Assembly: GCF_021887715.1 (NCBI RefSeq)
Contig: NZ_JAIQXX010000014.1
Span: 1 to 64,000 of the forward strand
Reading direction: 5' to 3'
Length of the DNA stretch: 64,000 bases
Source: Winogradskyella immobilis
GTDB lineage: Bacteria > Bacteroidota > Bacteroidia > Flavobacteriales > Flavobacteriaceae
Each line of letters starts with the position of its first letter. Position 1 is the first letter of the stretch. The notes beneath the pieces were generated by a model. It saw only the letters and a list, made by a program, of their open reading frames with translations. It had not been told where the DNA came from and did not search any database. The translations under genes were made by a program, and so were the position numbers. Shown here piece by piece: positions 18,972-25,985 of the stretch.

Positions 18972-19343
18972 ATGCGCATAGACAAATTTTTATGGTGTGT
19001 CAGATATTATAAAACAAGAAATAAAGCAACCATAGCTTGTAAAAAAGGTCAAATTAAGGTTAATAATCATGTTGTTAAACCTGGGAAAGAGGTTTATATA
19101 GACGATATTATTGAATTACGTAAAAATCAAATTAATTATAAGTTAAGAATTATAGCGATGCCTACTAATAGAGTTGGAGCAAAATTAGTAGATATTTATA
19201 GAATAGATATTACTCCCAAAGAGGCCTTTGAAGCAAAAGAACTCCTTAAATATAGTAAAGATTATTATAGAAAAAAAGGAATGGGAAGGCCTACTAAAAA
19301 AGACCGAAGATCTATTGAAAGTTATATAGATGAAGAAGAATAG
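18972..19343 (+). CDS. S4-domain RNA-binding protein (Hsp15-like)
   Basis: 123 residues. Residues 1-60 form an S4 domain (MRIDKFLWCVRYYKTRNKA, then GQIKVNNHVVKPGKEV), known to bind structured rRNA; the tail is strongly basic (RKKGMGRPTKKDRR). Hsp15 (HslR) rescues stalled 50S subunits carrying peptidyl-tRNA after heat shock. Length and domain match that group; the exact role is inferred. It is a single gene, upstream of the phosphoribosyltransferase but with a separate promoter between them. Confidence 0.88.
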   Translation: MRIDKFLWCVRYYKTRNKATIACKKGQIKVNNHVVKPGKEVYIDDIIELRKNQINYKLRIIAMPTNRVGAKLVDIYRIDITPKEAFEAKELLKYSKDYYRKKGMGRPTKKDRRSIESYIDEEE

Positions 19344-19358
19344 ATTTAAATTTATCTC

Positions 19359-19391
19359 TTTGTTTAATTACATTTCTCTTTTATATCTTTG
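19359..19391 (+). promoter_or_regulatory. Promoter of the phosphoribosyltransferase gene
   Basis: TTTG at 19359-19362 and TATCTTTG at 19384-19391, spaced 21 bases, slightly longer than the usual 19. The ATG follows 20 bases later. Confidence 0.6.
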
Positions 19392-19411
19392 ACACAAATA
19401 ATTAAATTTTA

Positions 19412-19906
19412 ATGAAAAATATTATTCTAAACCATCAAGAAATAGAACACAAAATTAAGCGCATAGCTTATCAAGTATACGAAAGTAATGTTAATGAAAA
19501 AGAACTTGTTCTAGCTGGTATAGAAAGCAATGGTTACCTTTTAGCCAAAAAATTAAAAACTTGTTTAATTACTATATCAGATATTAAAATTGTTTTATGC
19601 AAAGTAAATATTGACAAGAAAAAACCTTTAAATTCAATAGTTACGTCTATTAATTCCGACGATTATAAAAATAAATCTATTGTTTTAGTAGACGATGTTT
19701 TAAATTCTGGCAGTACCTTAATGTATGGTGTAAAACATTTTTTAGATGTACCTATTAAACAGTTTAAAACTGCTGTTTTAGTAAATAGAAACCATAAAAA
19801 ATATCCAGTAAAAGCTGATTTTAAAGGGATATCTCTATCTACATCTTTAAGTGAGCATGTTAATGTAAAACTAGACAAGAAGCCCTATGAGGCTTTCTTA
19901 AATTAA
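19412..19906 (+). CDS. Phosphoribosyltransferase (PyrR-like)
   Basis: 164-residue type I phosphoribosyltransferase. The PRPP loop is IVLVDDVLNSGSTL, with hydrophobic residues, two aspartates and GST. VLAGIESNGYLLAKKL near the N-terminus is the substrate-binding hood region. Family members salvage nucleobases, and some (PyrR) also regulate pyrimidine genes. The sequence does not tell the base. The gene ends in a nine-base overlap with aroK on the opposite strand. Confidence 0.85.
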   Translation: MKNIILNHQEIEHKIKRIAYQVYESNVNEKELVLAGIESNGYLLAKKLKTCLITISDIKIVLCKVNIDKKKPLNSIVTSINSDDYKNKSIVLVDDVLNSGSTLMYGVKHFLDVPIKQFKTAVLVNRNHKKYPVKADFKGISLSTSLSEHVNVKLDKKPYEAFLN

Positions 19907-20419
19907 TTCTATTACTATCTTTTCTACTATTAAATCAGTTGTCTGATTGTCTGTAGAAATCGTTTTATTACTTTGTGTGTAAAAACTTGTTCTTTCAAAA
20001 ATATGCTTACCTATAAACTCTACTAGCTCCTCCTCTGTTTCTAAATGGCTAATTAGTGGTCTTTTAGACTTTTCTTTCATCAATCTCCTCCCTAATTCTG
20101 GTATAGAAGTTTTAAGATATATAGAAGTAACATTATCTTTTTCTAAAATGTTTTTCATGTTATATCCATAACATGGTGTACCACCTCCTAATGCTAAAAC
20201 AGTATGCTTTGAATCTTTTAATACTTCATTTAAATATTGGCCTTCTTTTTTTCTAAAATAAATTTCTCCTTTATTAAAAAATATATCCGAAATAGATAAA
20301 TCCTCTTTACTTTCTATATAGCTGTCTAAGTCTATAAAATCATAGGATAAAACTTTAGCCAATTTTTGACCAATACTTGATTTTCCTGACCCCATATATC
20401 CTATTAAAACAATAATCAT
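19898..20419 (-). CDS. aroK: Shikimate kinase
   Basis: 173-residue cytosolic kinase that phosphorylates shikimate at O3, the fifth step of the chorismate pathway for aromatic amino acids. The P-loop is GYMGSGKSS, shikimate is bound by FIDLDSYIE and LALGGGTPCY, and a lid with RPL follows. The start ATG at 20419 gives the compact MIIVLIGYMGSGKS N-terminus expected for the family. Convergent with the phosphoribosyltransferase gene, whose last codons it overlaps. Confidence 0.96.
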   Translation of the reverse strand: MIIVLIGYMGSGKSSIGQKLAKVLSYDFIDLDSYIESKEDLSISDIFFNKGEIYFRKKEGQYLNEVLKDSKHTVLALGGGTPCYGYNMKNILEKDNVTSIYLKTSIPELGRRLMKEKSKRPLISHLETEEELVEFIGKHIFERTSFYTQSNKTISTDNQTTDLIVEKIVIELI

Positions 20420-20493
20420 TTACACTTATAAATTGATTGTTAAACACCTACATAATTTGAATACAAAAAAACGAAAAAATCAATAAAAAAGTG

Positions 20494-20523
20494 TTGTTTT
20501 ATTAATTAATCATTTTATATTTG
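20494..20523 (+). promoter_or_regulatory. Promoter of tRNA-Lys
   Basis: TTG at 20494-20496 and TATATTTG at 20516-20523 with exactly 19 bases between. The mature tRNA begins 26 bases after the -7 element. Confidence 0.8.
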
Positions 20524-20549
20524 CAGCCTCGTTAGAGAAAAACATTTTT

Positions 20550-20622
20550 GACCAGTTAGCTCAGTTGGTAGAGCATCTCCCTTTTAAGGAGAGGGTCCTG
20601 GGTTCGAGCCCCAGACTGGTCA
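20550..20622 (+). tRNA. tRNA-Lys (anticodon TTT)
   Basis: A 73-base cloverleaf: acceptor GACCAGT/ACTGGTC, D-loop TAGCTCAGTTGGTAGA, anticodon stem TCTCC/GGAGA with loop CTTTTAA (anticodon 20583-20585), T-loop GGTTCGAGCC, discriminator A. CCA is not encoded. It is the first of two tRNAs and has its own promoter. Confidence 0.98.
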
Positions 20623-20624
20623 CT

Positions 20625-20656
20625 AAAAGTTAAGCATATTGCTTAACTTTTTTTTT
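20625..20656 (+). terminator. Terminator-like hairpin between tRNA-Lys and tRNA-Leu
   Basis: AAAAGTTAAGC (20625-20635), loop ATATT, GCTTAAC then a long T-run to 20656. By form it is a strong intrinsic terminator. It leaves only 20 bases before tRNA-Leu, too short for a full promoter there. Confidence 0.8.
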
Positions 20657-20676
20657 ACCTTTACTTATCTAAAAAT

Positions 20677-20761
20677 GCGCACGTGGCGGAATTGGTAGAC
20701 GCGCTGGCTTGAGGGGCCAGTATCCGTTTAGGATGTGGAAGTTCGAATCTTCTCGTGCGCA
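20677..20761 (+). tRNA. tRNA-Leu (anticodon GAG)
   Basis: An 85-base class II tRNA: acceptor GCGCACG/CGTGCGC, anticodon stem CTGGC/GCCAG with loop TTGAGGG (anticodon 20711-20713), a long variable arm (TATCCGTTTAGGATGT) and T-loop AGTTCGAATCT, discriminator A. CCA is not encoded. Only a TACCTTTA sequence (20656-20663), one base off TAnnTTTG, could serve as a local -7 element. Confidence 0.97.
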
Positions 20762-20822
20762 CTATATCATATACATTTTATTTATTTTTTGTTAAATCTC
20801 ATATATTCTGGATTGAAAAACT

Positions 20823-20838
20823 TATTTTTGTTTAAACA
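20823..20838 (+). promoter_or_regulatory. Probable promoter and operator of the carotenoid cluster
   Basis: TATTTTTG at 20823-20830 matches the -7 consensus, but there is no TTG at the -33 position. The perfect palindrome TGTTTAAACA (20829-20838) overlaps its end. A weak -33 with a dyad on the start region suggests a regulated promoter, possibly controlled by the MerR protein encoded 14 bases further on. This is inference. Confidence 0.45.
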
Positions 20839-20851
20839 TTTCTATTAATAA

Positions 20852-21751
20852 ATGAACAATATTAAAAATAAGTTTAGCATTAAAGACCTTGAAAATCTCA
20901 CTGGTATTAAAGCACATACTATAAGGATTTGGGAAAAGCGCTATAATTTATTACAACCTAAACGTACAGATACAAACATAAGGTATTACGATTTAGCTAG
21001 TTTTCAGAAACTATTAAATGTTACTTATTTAAATAGCAATGGTTATAAGATTTCTAAAATAGCAACATTAGACAATCATCAAATACCTGTTTTAGTTAGA
21101 GAGATAGCATCACAAAACAATGTAGAAGGGCATGCTATCAACTCTTTTAAATTATCGATGCTTAATTTCGATCAGATTTTGTTTTATAATACATACGAGT
21201 CTTTATTAAAAGAAAAATCATTTACATCAATTTTCTACGATATTTTCATTCCACTTTTAACAGAAATAGGACTCTTGTGGCAAACGGATACAATAACACC
21301 TGCTCACGAACATTTTTTGACAACACTGATACGTCAAAAAATATTAGTTAATATTGAAAATATTCAGTCTAATAAAATTAACAAATCTAAAAGAACATTT
21401 ATTCTCTATTTACCTAGTAATGAAATACATGAATTGGGTTTAATGTTTTTAAATTACGAAATTGTTTCTAAAGGTTATCATAGTATTTTCTTAGGGCAAA
21501 GTGTCCCTCAAGAAAGCCTTAAAGACGTTCTTAATTATTATGATGACATTGTCTTCTTATCTTATTTTACTGTTAAACCTTATAAAGAAGATTTAGATAA
21601 GTATATTAAAAATTTTAGTGAAACTATTCTCCAAAACTCTAATTCTGAATTCTGGATTCTTGGTCAAATGCTAAACCATATAGATATAGAGAAATTACCT
21701 AAAAACATCAAAACATTTAAATCTATAAAATCAGTAGTCTCAATACTTTAA
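20852..21751 (+). CDS. MerR-family regulator with B12-type light-sensor domain (CarH/LitR-like)
   Basis: 299 residues. Residues 8-75 form a MerR winged helix (IKAHTIRIWEKRYNLLQPKR). The C-terminal part has the two signatures of cobalamin-binding photoreceptors of the CarH type: W143 followed by nine residues and E153-H154 in LLWQTDTITPAHEHF, and E191-I-H193-E-L-G196, matching the Dx/ExHxxG loop whose histidine ligates cobalt. In known CarH, adenosylcobalamin makes a DNA-binding tetramer in the dark that falls apart in light and frees carotenoid genes. This gene stands directly before crtI (7 bases), crtB and crtZ. A light-relieved repressor role is well supported but inferred. Confidence 0.88.
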   Translation: MNNIKNKFSIKDLENLTGIKAHTIRIWEKRYNLLQPKRTDTNIRYYDLASFQKLLNVTYLNSNGYKISKIATLDNHQIPVLVREIASQNNVEGHAINSFKLSMLNFDQILFYNTYESLLKEKSFTSIFYDIFIPLLTEIGLLWQTDTITPAHEHFLTTLIRQKILVNIENIQSNKINKSKRTFILYLPSNEIHELGLMFLNYEIVSKGYHSIFLGQSVPQESLKDVLNYYDDIVFLSYFTVKPYKEDLDKYIKNFSETILQNSNSEFWILGQMLNHIDIEKLPKNIKTFKSIKSVVSIL

Positions 21752-21758
21752 TTTAAAA

Positions 21759-23219
21759 ATGACTAAAATTTCTATTATTGGCTCTGGTTTTTCATCATTA
21801 TCTGCAGCTTGTTATTTAGCAAAAAAAGGCTACGATGTCTCTATTTATGAAAAAAATGAAAGCATTGGTGGTAGAGCAAGACAATTAAAGAAAGATGGAT
21901 TTACTTTTGATATTGGTCCTAGTTGGTATTGGATGCCTGATATTTTTGAAAAGTTTTTTTCAGATTTTAATAAAACTACTAGCGATTTTTATATGTTAGA
22001 TAAATTAAGTCCTGCATATAAGATTTTCTTTTCTGACGATGTGATTACTATTGGAGATCACATGGATAAAATCTGTCAAGAATTTGAGCGTATTGAAGCA
22101 GGAAGCTCTAAACCACTTAGAAAATTTATAACTAAAGCTCAAGATAATTACAATATTGCTATAAATAAAATTGTACTAAAACCTGGTATTTCTCCTATAG
22201 AATTGGTTACTAAAGATACCATTACAAGAGTTGATCAATTCTTCAAAACCATAAGTACAGAAGTGCGTAGAAACTTTAAAAACCCAAAGTTGATTTCAAC
22301 TTTAGAGTTTCCTGTGCTATTCTTAGGCGCTAAGCCTAGTAATACTCCTTCGTTTTATAGTTTTATGAATTTTGCTGATTTTGGTTTGGGTACATGGCAC
22401 CCAAGAGGTGGAATGTATAAAGTTATTAATGGAATGTCTTCATTAGCAAAAAGTTTAGGTGTTAAAATACATACCAATGCTACAGTAGATAAAATAAACG
22501 TAACTCATGGCAAAGCTGAAAGTATTACCATAAATGGTAAAATTATAGAATCAGATTATATACTTAGTGGTGCTGATTACCACCATTCTGAAACATTACT
22601 AGATGATCAATACAGACAATATTCAGAATCTTATTGGTCTAAAAAAACATTTGCGCCATCGTCCTTATTATTCTATGTAGGTTTTGACAAAAAATTAAAA
22701 AACGTAGAACATCATAATTTATTTTTTGACACAGATTTTGAAATACATGCACAAGACATATACGATAACCCAAAATGGCCTGACAATCCTTTATTTTATG
22801 TCAATTTCCCTTCTGTGACAGATAAAACTATGGCTCCTGCTAATTGTGAAACTGGATTTTTCCTTATTCCTATAGCTCCTGGTTTGGAAGATACAGAAGC
22901 CTTAAGACAACAATATTTCGATATAATTATTGACCGTTTTGAAAAGAAAACCTTACAAACTGTAAAAAATAATATTATCTTTAAAGAATCTTTTTGTGTG
23001 AAAGATTTTAAAAAAGAATACAATTCATATAAAGGAAATGCATACGGGATGGCTAATACGCTATTACAAACTGCATTTTTAAGACCTAAATTGAAAAGTA
23101 AAAAAGTTAATCATCTTTATTTTACTGGACAATTAACCGTTCCTGGACCTGGTGTGCCACCAGCAATAATTTCAGGAAAACTTGTAGCTGATTTAATACA
23201 CAAACATCATTCAAATTAA
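21759..23219 (+). CDS. crtI: Phytoene desaturase
   Basis: 486-residue FAD enzyme that introduces four double bonds into phytoene to give lycopene. The N-terminal dinucleotide-binding fold is IIGSGFSSLSAACYL with the acidic end YEKNESIGGRARQL. The C-terminal FTGQLTVPGPGVPPAIISGK is the bacterial CrtI signature. It is probably associated with the inner face of the membrane, where phytoene lies. Second gene of the carotenoid operon, 7 bases after the MerR gene and 8 bases before crtB, so it is co-transcribed. Confidence 0.97.
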   Translation: MTKISIIGSGFSSLSAACYLAKKGYDVSIYEKNESIGGRARQLKKDGFTFDIGPSWYWMPDIFEKFFSDFNKTTSDFYMLDKLSPAYKIFFSDDVITIGDHMDKICQEFERIEAGSSKPLRKFITKAQDNYNIAINKIVLKPGISPIELVTKDTITRVDQFFKTISTEVRRNFKNPKLISTLEFPVLFLGAKPSNTPSFYSFMNFADFGLGTWHPRGGMYKVINGMSSLAKSLGVKIHTNATVDKINVTHGKAESITINGKIIESDYILSGADYHHSETLLDDQYRQYSESYWSKKTFAPSSLLFYVGFDKKLKNVEHHNLFFDTDFEIHAQDIYDNPKWPDNPLFYVNFPSVTDKTMAPANCETGFFLIPIAPGLEDTEALRQQYFDIIIDRFEKKTLQTVKNNIIFKESFCVKDFKKEYNSYKGNAYGMANTLLQTAFLRPKLKSKKVNHLYFTGQLTVPGPGVPPAIISGKLVADLIHKHHSN

Positions 23220-23227
23220 ACCCTATT

Positions 23228-24067
23228 ATGAAATCACTCTTCGATAACGTCTCTCATCAATGTAGTAAAATAGTTACCACGTCTTATAGTACGTCGTTCT
23301 CTATGGCAACAAAAATGCTTTCTAAAAGTATAAGACAAGATATATACAATATCTATGGTTTTGTTCGCTTTGCAGATGAAATTGTTGATACATTTCATGA
23401 TTATAATAAAGAACAGTTATTTAATGACTTCTCTAAAGATTTAGAGAAAGCTTTAGATTTAAAAATTAGTTTAAATCCTATTTTAAATGCTTTTCAAGAA
23501 ACGTATCATAAATATGGTTTAGATAAACATATGGTAGATGCTTTTATGAAAAGTATGCACCAAGATTTACATAAACAAAATTATTTAACTGATTTAGAAT
23601 ACAAAGAATATATTTATGGTTCTGCCGATGTTGTTGGTTTAATGTGCCTGAAAGTTTTTGTAAAAGGTGATGAAGAAAAATATAATGCTTTAAAAGAATC
23701 TGCAATGTGTTTAGGTTCAGCTTTTCAAAAGGTTAATTTTCTAAGAGATTTAAAAGCCGATTTTGAAGATTTAAACAGAACATATTTCCCTAATACCGAT
23801 TTAAGTCAATTAGATGAAACTTCTAAAAAAGCTATTATAAACGATATAGAAAACGATTTTAAAAAAGGATTAGTAGGCATAAAACAATTACCGCTAGAAG
23901 CTAAGTTTGGTGTATTTATGGCGTATAGATACTATAACAAGCTACTAGAAAAATTAAAAAAGACTCCTGCACTAGAAATAAAATCTGCTCGTATTAGAGT
24001 TCCTGATTATAAAAAAGTAGAGCTTTTAACCAGAAGCTATGTTAAATACCAACTTAACTTATTATAA
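23228..24067 (+). CDS. crtB: Phytoene synthase
   Basis: 279-residue prenyl-transferase that joins two geranylgeranyl diphosphates head to head to make phytoene, the first committed carotenoid step. The two aspartate-rich magnesium motifs are visible: DEIVD at 50-54 and NFLRDLKADFEDLNRTYFP near 175-195. The conserved YGSADVVGLM lies between them. The start follows crtI by only 8 bases. The GGPP synthase that supplies the substrate is not in this window. Confidence 0.97.
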   Translation: MKSLFDNVSHQCSKIVTTSYSTSFSMATKMLSKSIRQDIYNIYGFVRFADEIVDTFHDYNKEQLFNDFSKDLEKALDLKISLNPILNAFQETYHKYGLDKHMVDAFMKSMHQDLHKQNYLTDLEYKEYIYGSADVVGLMCLKVFVKGDEEKYNALKESAMCLGSAFQKVNFLRDLKADFEDLNRTYFPNTDLSQLDETSKKAIINDIENDFKKGLVGIKQLPLEAKFGVFMAYRYYNKLLEKLKKTPALEIKSARIRVPDYKKVELLTRSYVKYQLNLL

Positions 24068-24082
24068 TATATACATTTAAAT

Positions 24083-24529
24083 ATGCATACATTTTTTTGG
24101 ATACTCATTTTTATTGGTACTTTTTTAATGATGGAATTTAATGCATGGTTTACGCATAAATATATTATGCACGGGTTTTTATGGAATCTCCATAAAGACC
24201 ATCACCAAAAAGATCATAAAAGTTGGTTTGAGCGTAACGATGCTTTCTTTTTATTTTATGCACTTATTAGTATGAGTTGTTGGTATATCTGGAGTTTTTA
24301 CAACGTTTGGTACTGTTTACCAATAGGTCTAGGTATTTTAGTTTATGGCGCTGCTTATTTTATAGTACACGATATTTTTATTCATCAGCGTTTTAAATGG
24401 TTACGTAATATTGATAATAAATATGCTCGAGGAGTACGCAGAGCTCATAAAATACATCATAAACATTTAGGAAAGCATAAAGGAGAAAATTTTGGAATGC
24501 TAATTGTTCCTTTTAAATATTTTAAATAG
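24083..24529 (+). CDS. crtZ: Beta-carotene hydroxylase
   Basis: 148-residue membrane di-iron hydroxylase that adds 3-hydroxyl groups to beta-carotene, giving zeaxanthin. All histidine clusters of the fatty-acid-hydroxylase superfamily are present: H25/H30 (HKYIMH), H37-xx-HH40-41 (HKDHH), HDIFIH and HKIHH. Three or four membrane helices span the protein. It is the last gene of the MerR-crtI-crtB-crtZ operon, 15 bases after crtB, and its product would act after crtY (41858-40719, minus). Confidence 0.95.
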   Translation: MHTFFWILIFIGTFLMMEFNAWFTHKYIMHGFLWNLHKDHHQKDHKSWFERNDAFFLFYALISMSCWYIWSFYNVWYCLPIGLGILVYGAAYFIVHDIFIHQRFKWLRNIDNKYARGVRRAHKIHHKHLGKHKGENFGMLIVPFKYFK

Positions 24530-24533
24530 TTTT

Positions 24534-25097
24534 CTACGATTTAAGTAGTGTCTTTATTTCTTCTTGTATAGATGTACTAAACCAATCTAGAGCTCCTGAC
24601 TTATCAATAGCTATTTTACCTTTTTTATCTATGACAAAAGTTCTAGGTATAGACTTTACTTCAAATAAACCATCAGTAACGGGTTGATAAGAAGGAAATG
24701 TGTAATTTTTGTTTTCTTTGAATTTTGTTGTTAATTCTTTATCTTCATTTGTTACAAATAGAAACACAACATCTTCTTTATATTTAACATAAAGTTTCTC
24801 TAAACTTGGCATTTCTGCTATACATGGCGGACACCATGTTGCCCAAAAATTAATTACAATTACTTTTCCTTTAGCATCATTAAGGTCATAAATCGATCCT
24901 GATTCATCTAACAATTTCCAATTATAGTTTTCTAACGACTCTCTCTTTGAAACATCAATACTACTAGCAGAATTAATATAAGACAGTCCTTTATGCAACA
25001 TTACTTGTATTGGTTGCCTTGTCTGCGGCAAAATTAACAACATAATAATCAATAAAAATATAATATTGTTTCTTCTTGTTTTATTAGCCTTCTTCAT
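24534..25097 (-). CDS. TlpA/ResA-like membrane-anchored thioredoxin
   Basis: 187 residues. An N-terminal signal anchor (residues 9-24) places a thioredoxin fold in the periplasm. The active site is WATWCPPC (C89-PP-C92), typical of TlpA/ResA proteins, which keep disulfides reduced for cytochrome c assembly or similar tasks. The cis-proline is in SIPRTFVIDKKG. It converges on crtZ with 4 bases between the stop codons, and follows the Crp/Fnr gene on the same strand after 115 bases. No partner cytochrome genes are nearby, so the substrate is unknown. Confidence 0.9.
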   Translation of the reverse strand: MKKANKTRRNNIIFLLIIMLLILPQTRQPIQVMLHKGLSYINSASSIDVSKRESLENYNWKLLDESGSIYDLNDAKGKVIVINFWATWCPPCIAEMPSLEKLYVKYKEDVVFLFVTNEDKELTTKFKENKNYTFPSYQPVTDGLFEVKSIPRTFVIDKKGKIAIDKSGALDWFSTSIQEEIKTLLKS

Positions 25098-25212
25098 AAT
25101 AAATAATAAACATAATCTCTAAGTCAAAACTATACTATTAACCAAACATAAACTAAGTTATTTGTATGCTTTTAACAATATATGATTATCATAAAAAATC
25201 AATTAGTTATAA

Positions 25213-25884
25213 TTATACGATGCCTTTATATATTCTAATCTCTTTTCTATTAAAATCTATAATTTTTTTCTCTTTTAAATCATTAAGTAATGTATTTAAT
25301 GTAGGGCGAGAAATACCTATAAGTGAAGCAATATCTTTTTGTGTATATGGATGTAAAATAATATCATCACCTGTAACGTCGCAATTATAGCCGTAATCGG
25401 CACATAATTCATCTAAGAAGTCTAATAAGCGTGTCTTTGCATCTTTAAATAATAATAACTGAAGTCTTCTTTCTAGTTTTTTTATCTTATATCCAATAAA
25501 CTTGTAAATTTTAAAGCTAAGTGTTTGATTATTTCGCATTAAACCATGTACAGTCTTAACATCTACTGGACATATTGAAGTGTTATTATCTAAAGATTGA
25601 GCAAATTCATCTCTTATATTATCTCCAAGAATAGCTTTTTCCCCAAAGAGTTCCCCACGTTTTAAAATGGCTTTTACAACTTCTTTACCATCTTCATTAT
25701 AATACCCAATTTTAACCTTACCTTTTTCTATAAGATAAACTTTATTAGCTGCGTCTTTTTCAAAGTAAATATAATCCTGCTTTTTATAGGCATCAAAGTC
25801 ATGCACTTGTGTATATGCCTTATATTTATGAGGGCATAATAACCCAAATAAATTAACATCTTCAAAAACCCATATAGAACTCAT
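25213..25884 (-). CDS. Crp/Fnr-family transcription regulator
   Basis: 223 residues. Residues 30-145 form a cyclic-nucleotide-like beta roll (YIYFEKDAANKVYLIEKGKVKI, then FGEKAIL); residues 160-223 a Crp-type helix-turn-helix with recognition helix near IASLIGISRPTLNTLLNDL. No Fnr-like cluster of N-terminal cysteines is seen, so an oxygen-sensing iron-sulfur cluster is unlikely. The gene has a dyad just before its ATG that could be its own operator. Targets unknown. Confidence 0.92.
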   Translation of the reverse strand: MSSIWVFEDVNLFGLLCPHKYKAYTQVHDFDAYKKQDYIYFEKDAANKVYLIEKGKVKIGYYNEDGKEVVKAILKRGELFGEKAILGDNIRDEFAQSLDNNTSICPVDVKTVHGLMRNNQTLSFKIYKFIGYKIKKLERRLQLLLFKDAKTRLLDFLDELCADYGYNCDVTGDDIILHPYTQKDIASLIGISRPTLNTLLNDLKEKKIIDFNRKEIRIYKGIV

Positions 25885-25888
25885 ATCT

Positions 25889-25905
25889 ACAGCAAATATT
25901 GCTGT
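25889..25905. promoter_or_regulatory. Dyad operator candidate before the Crp/Fnr gene
   Basis: ACAGCA (25889-25894) and TGCTGT (25900-25905) are perfect inverted repeats around AATAT, five bases before the ATG on minus. Placement over the translation start region suits negative autoregulation. Confidence 0.4.
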
Positions 25906-25935
25906 CTAGTCGTAAACTGATGAATTTCCTTACAA

Positions 25936-25964
25936 GAAAAGCTCTTAATAAATTATTAAGAGCT
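25936..25964 (-). terminator. Terminator of the FadL-like gene
   Basis: AGCTCTTAATA (25940-25950) and TATTAAGAGCT (25954-25964) pair over a three-base loop. On minus it is followed by a T-run (plus-strand AAAA before 25940). Confidence 0.8.
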
Positions 25965-25985
25965 CCTTATTCTATATTTGCTATT

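Noticed and set aside
19898..19906. Frameshift or mis-call because aroK and the phosphoribosyltransferase gene overlap
   Set aside because: The overlap is nine bases between convergent stops, and both proteins have normal C-termini.
20550..20761. tRNA genes as an attachment site for a mobile element
   Set aside because: No integrase and no direct repeat of a tRNA 3' end in the window; the following genes are native carotenoid genes.
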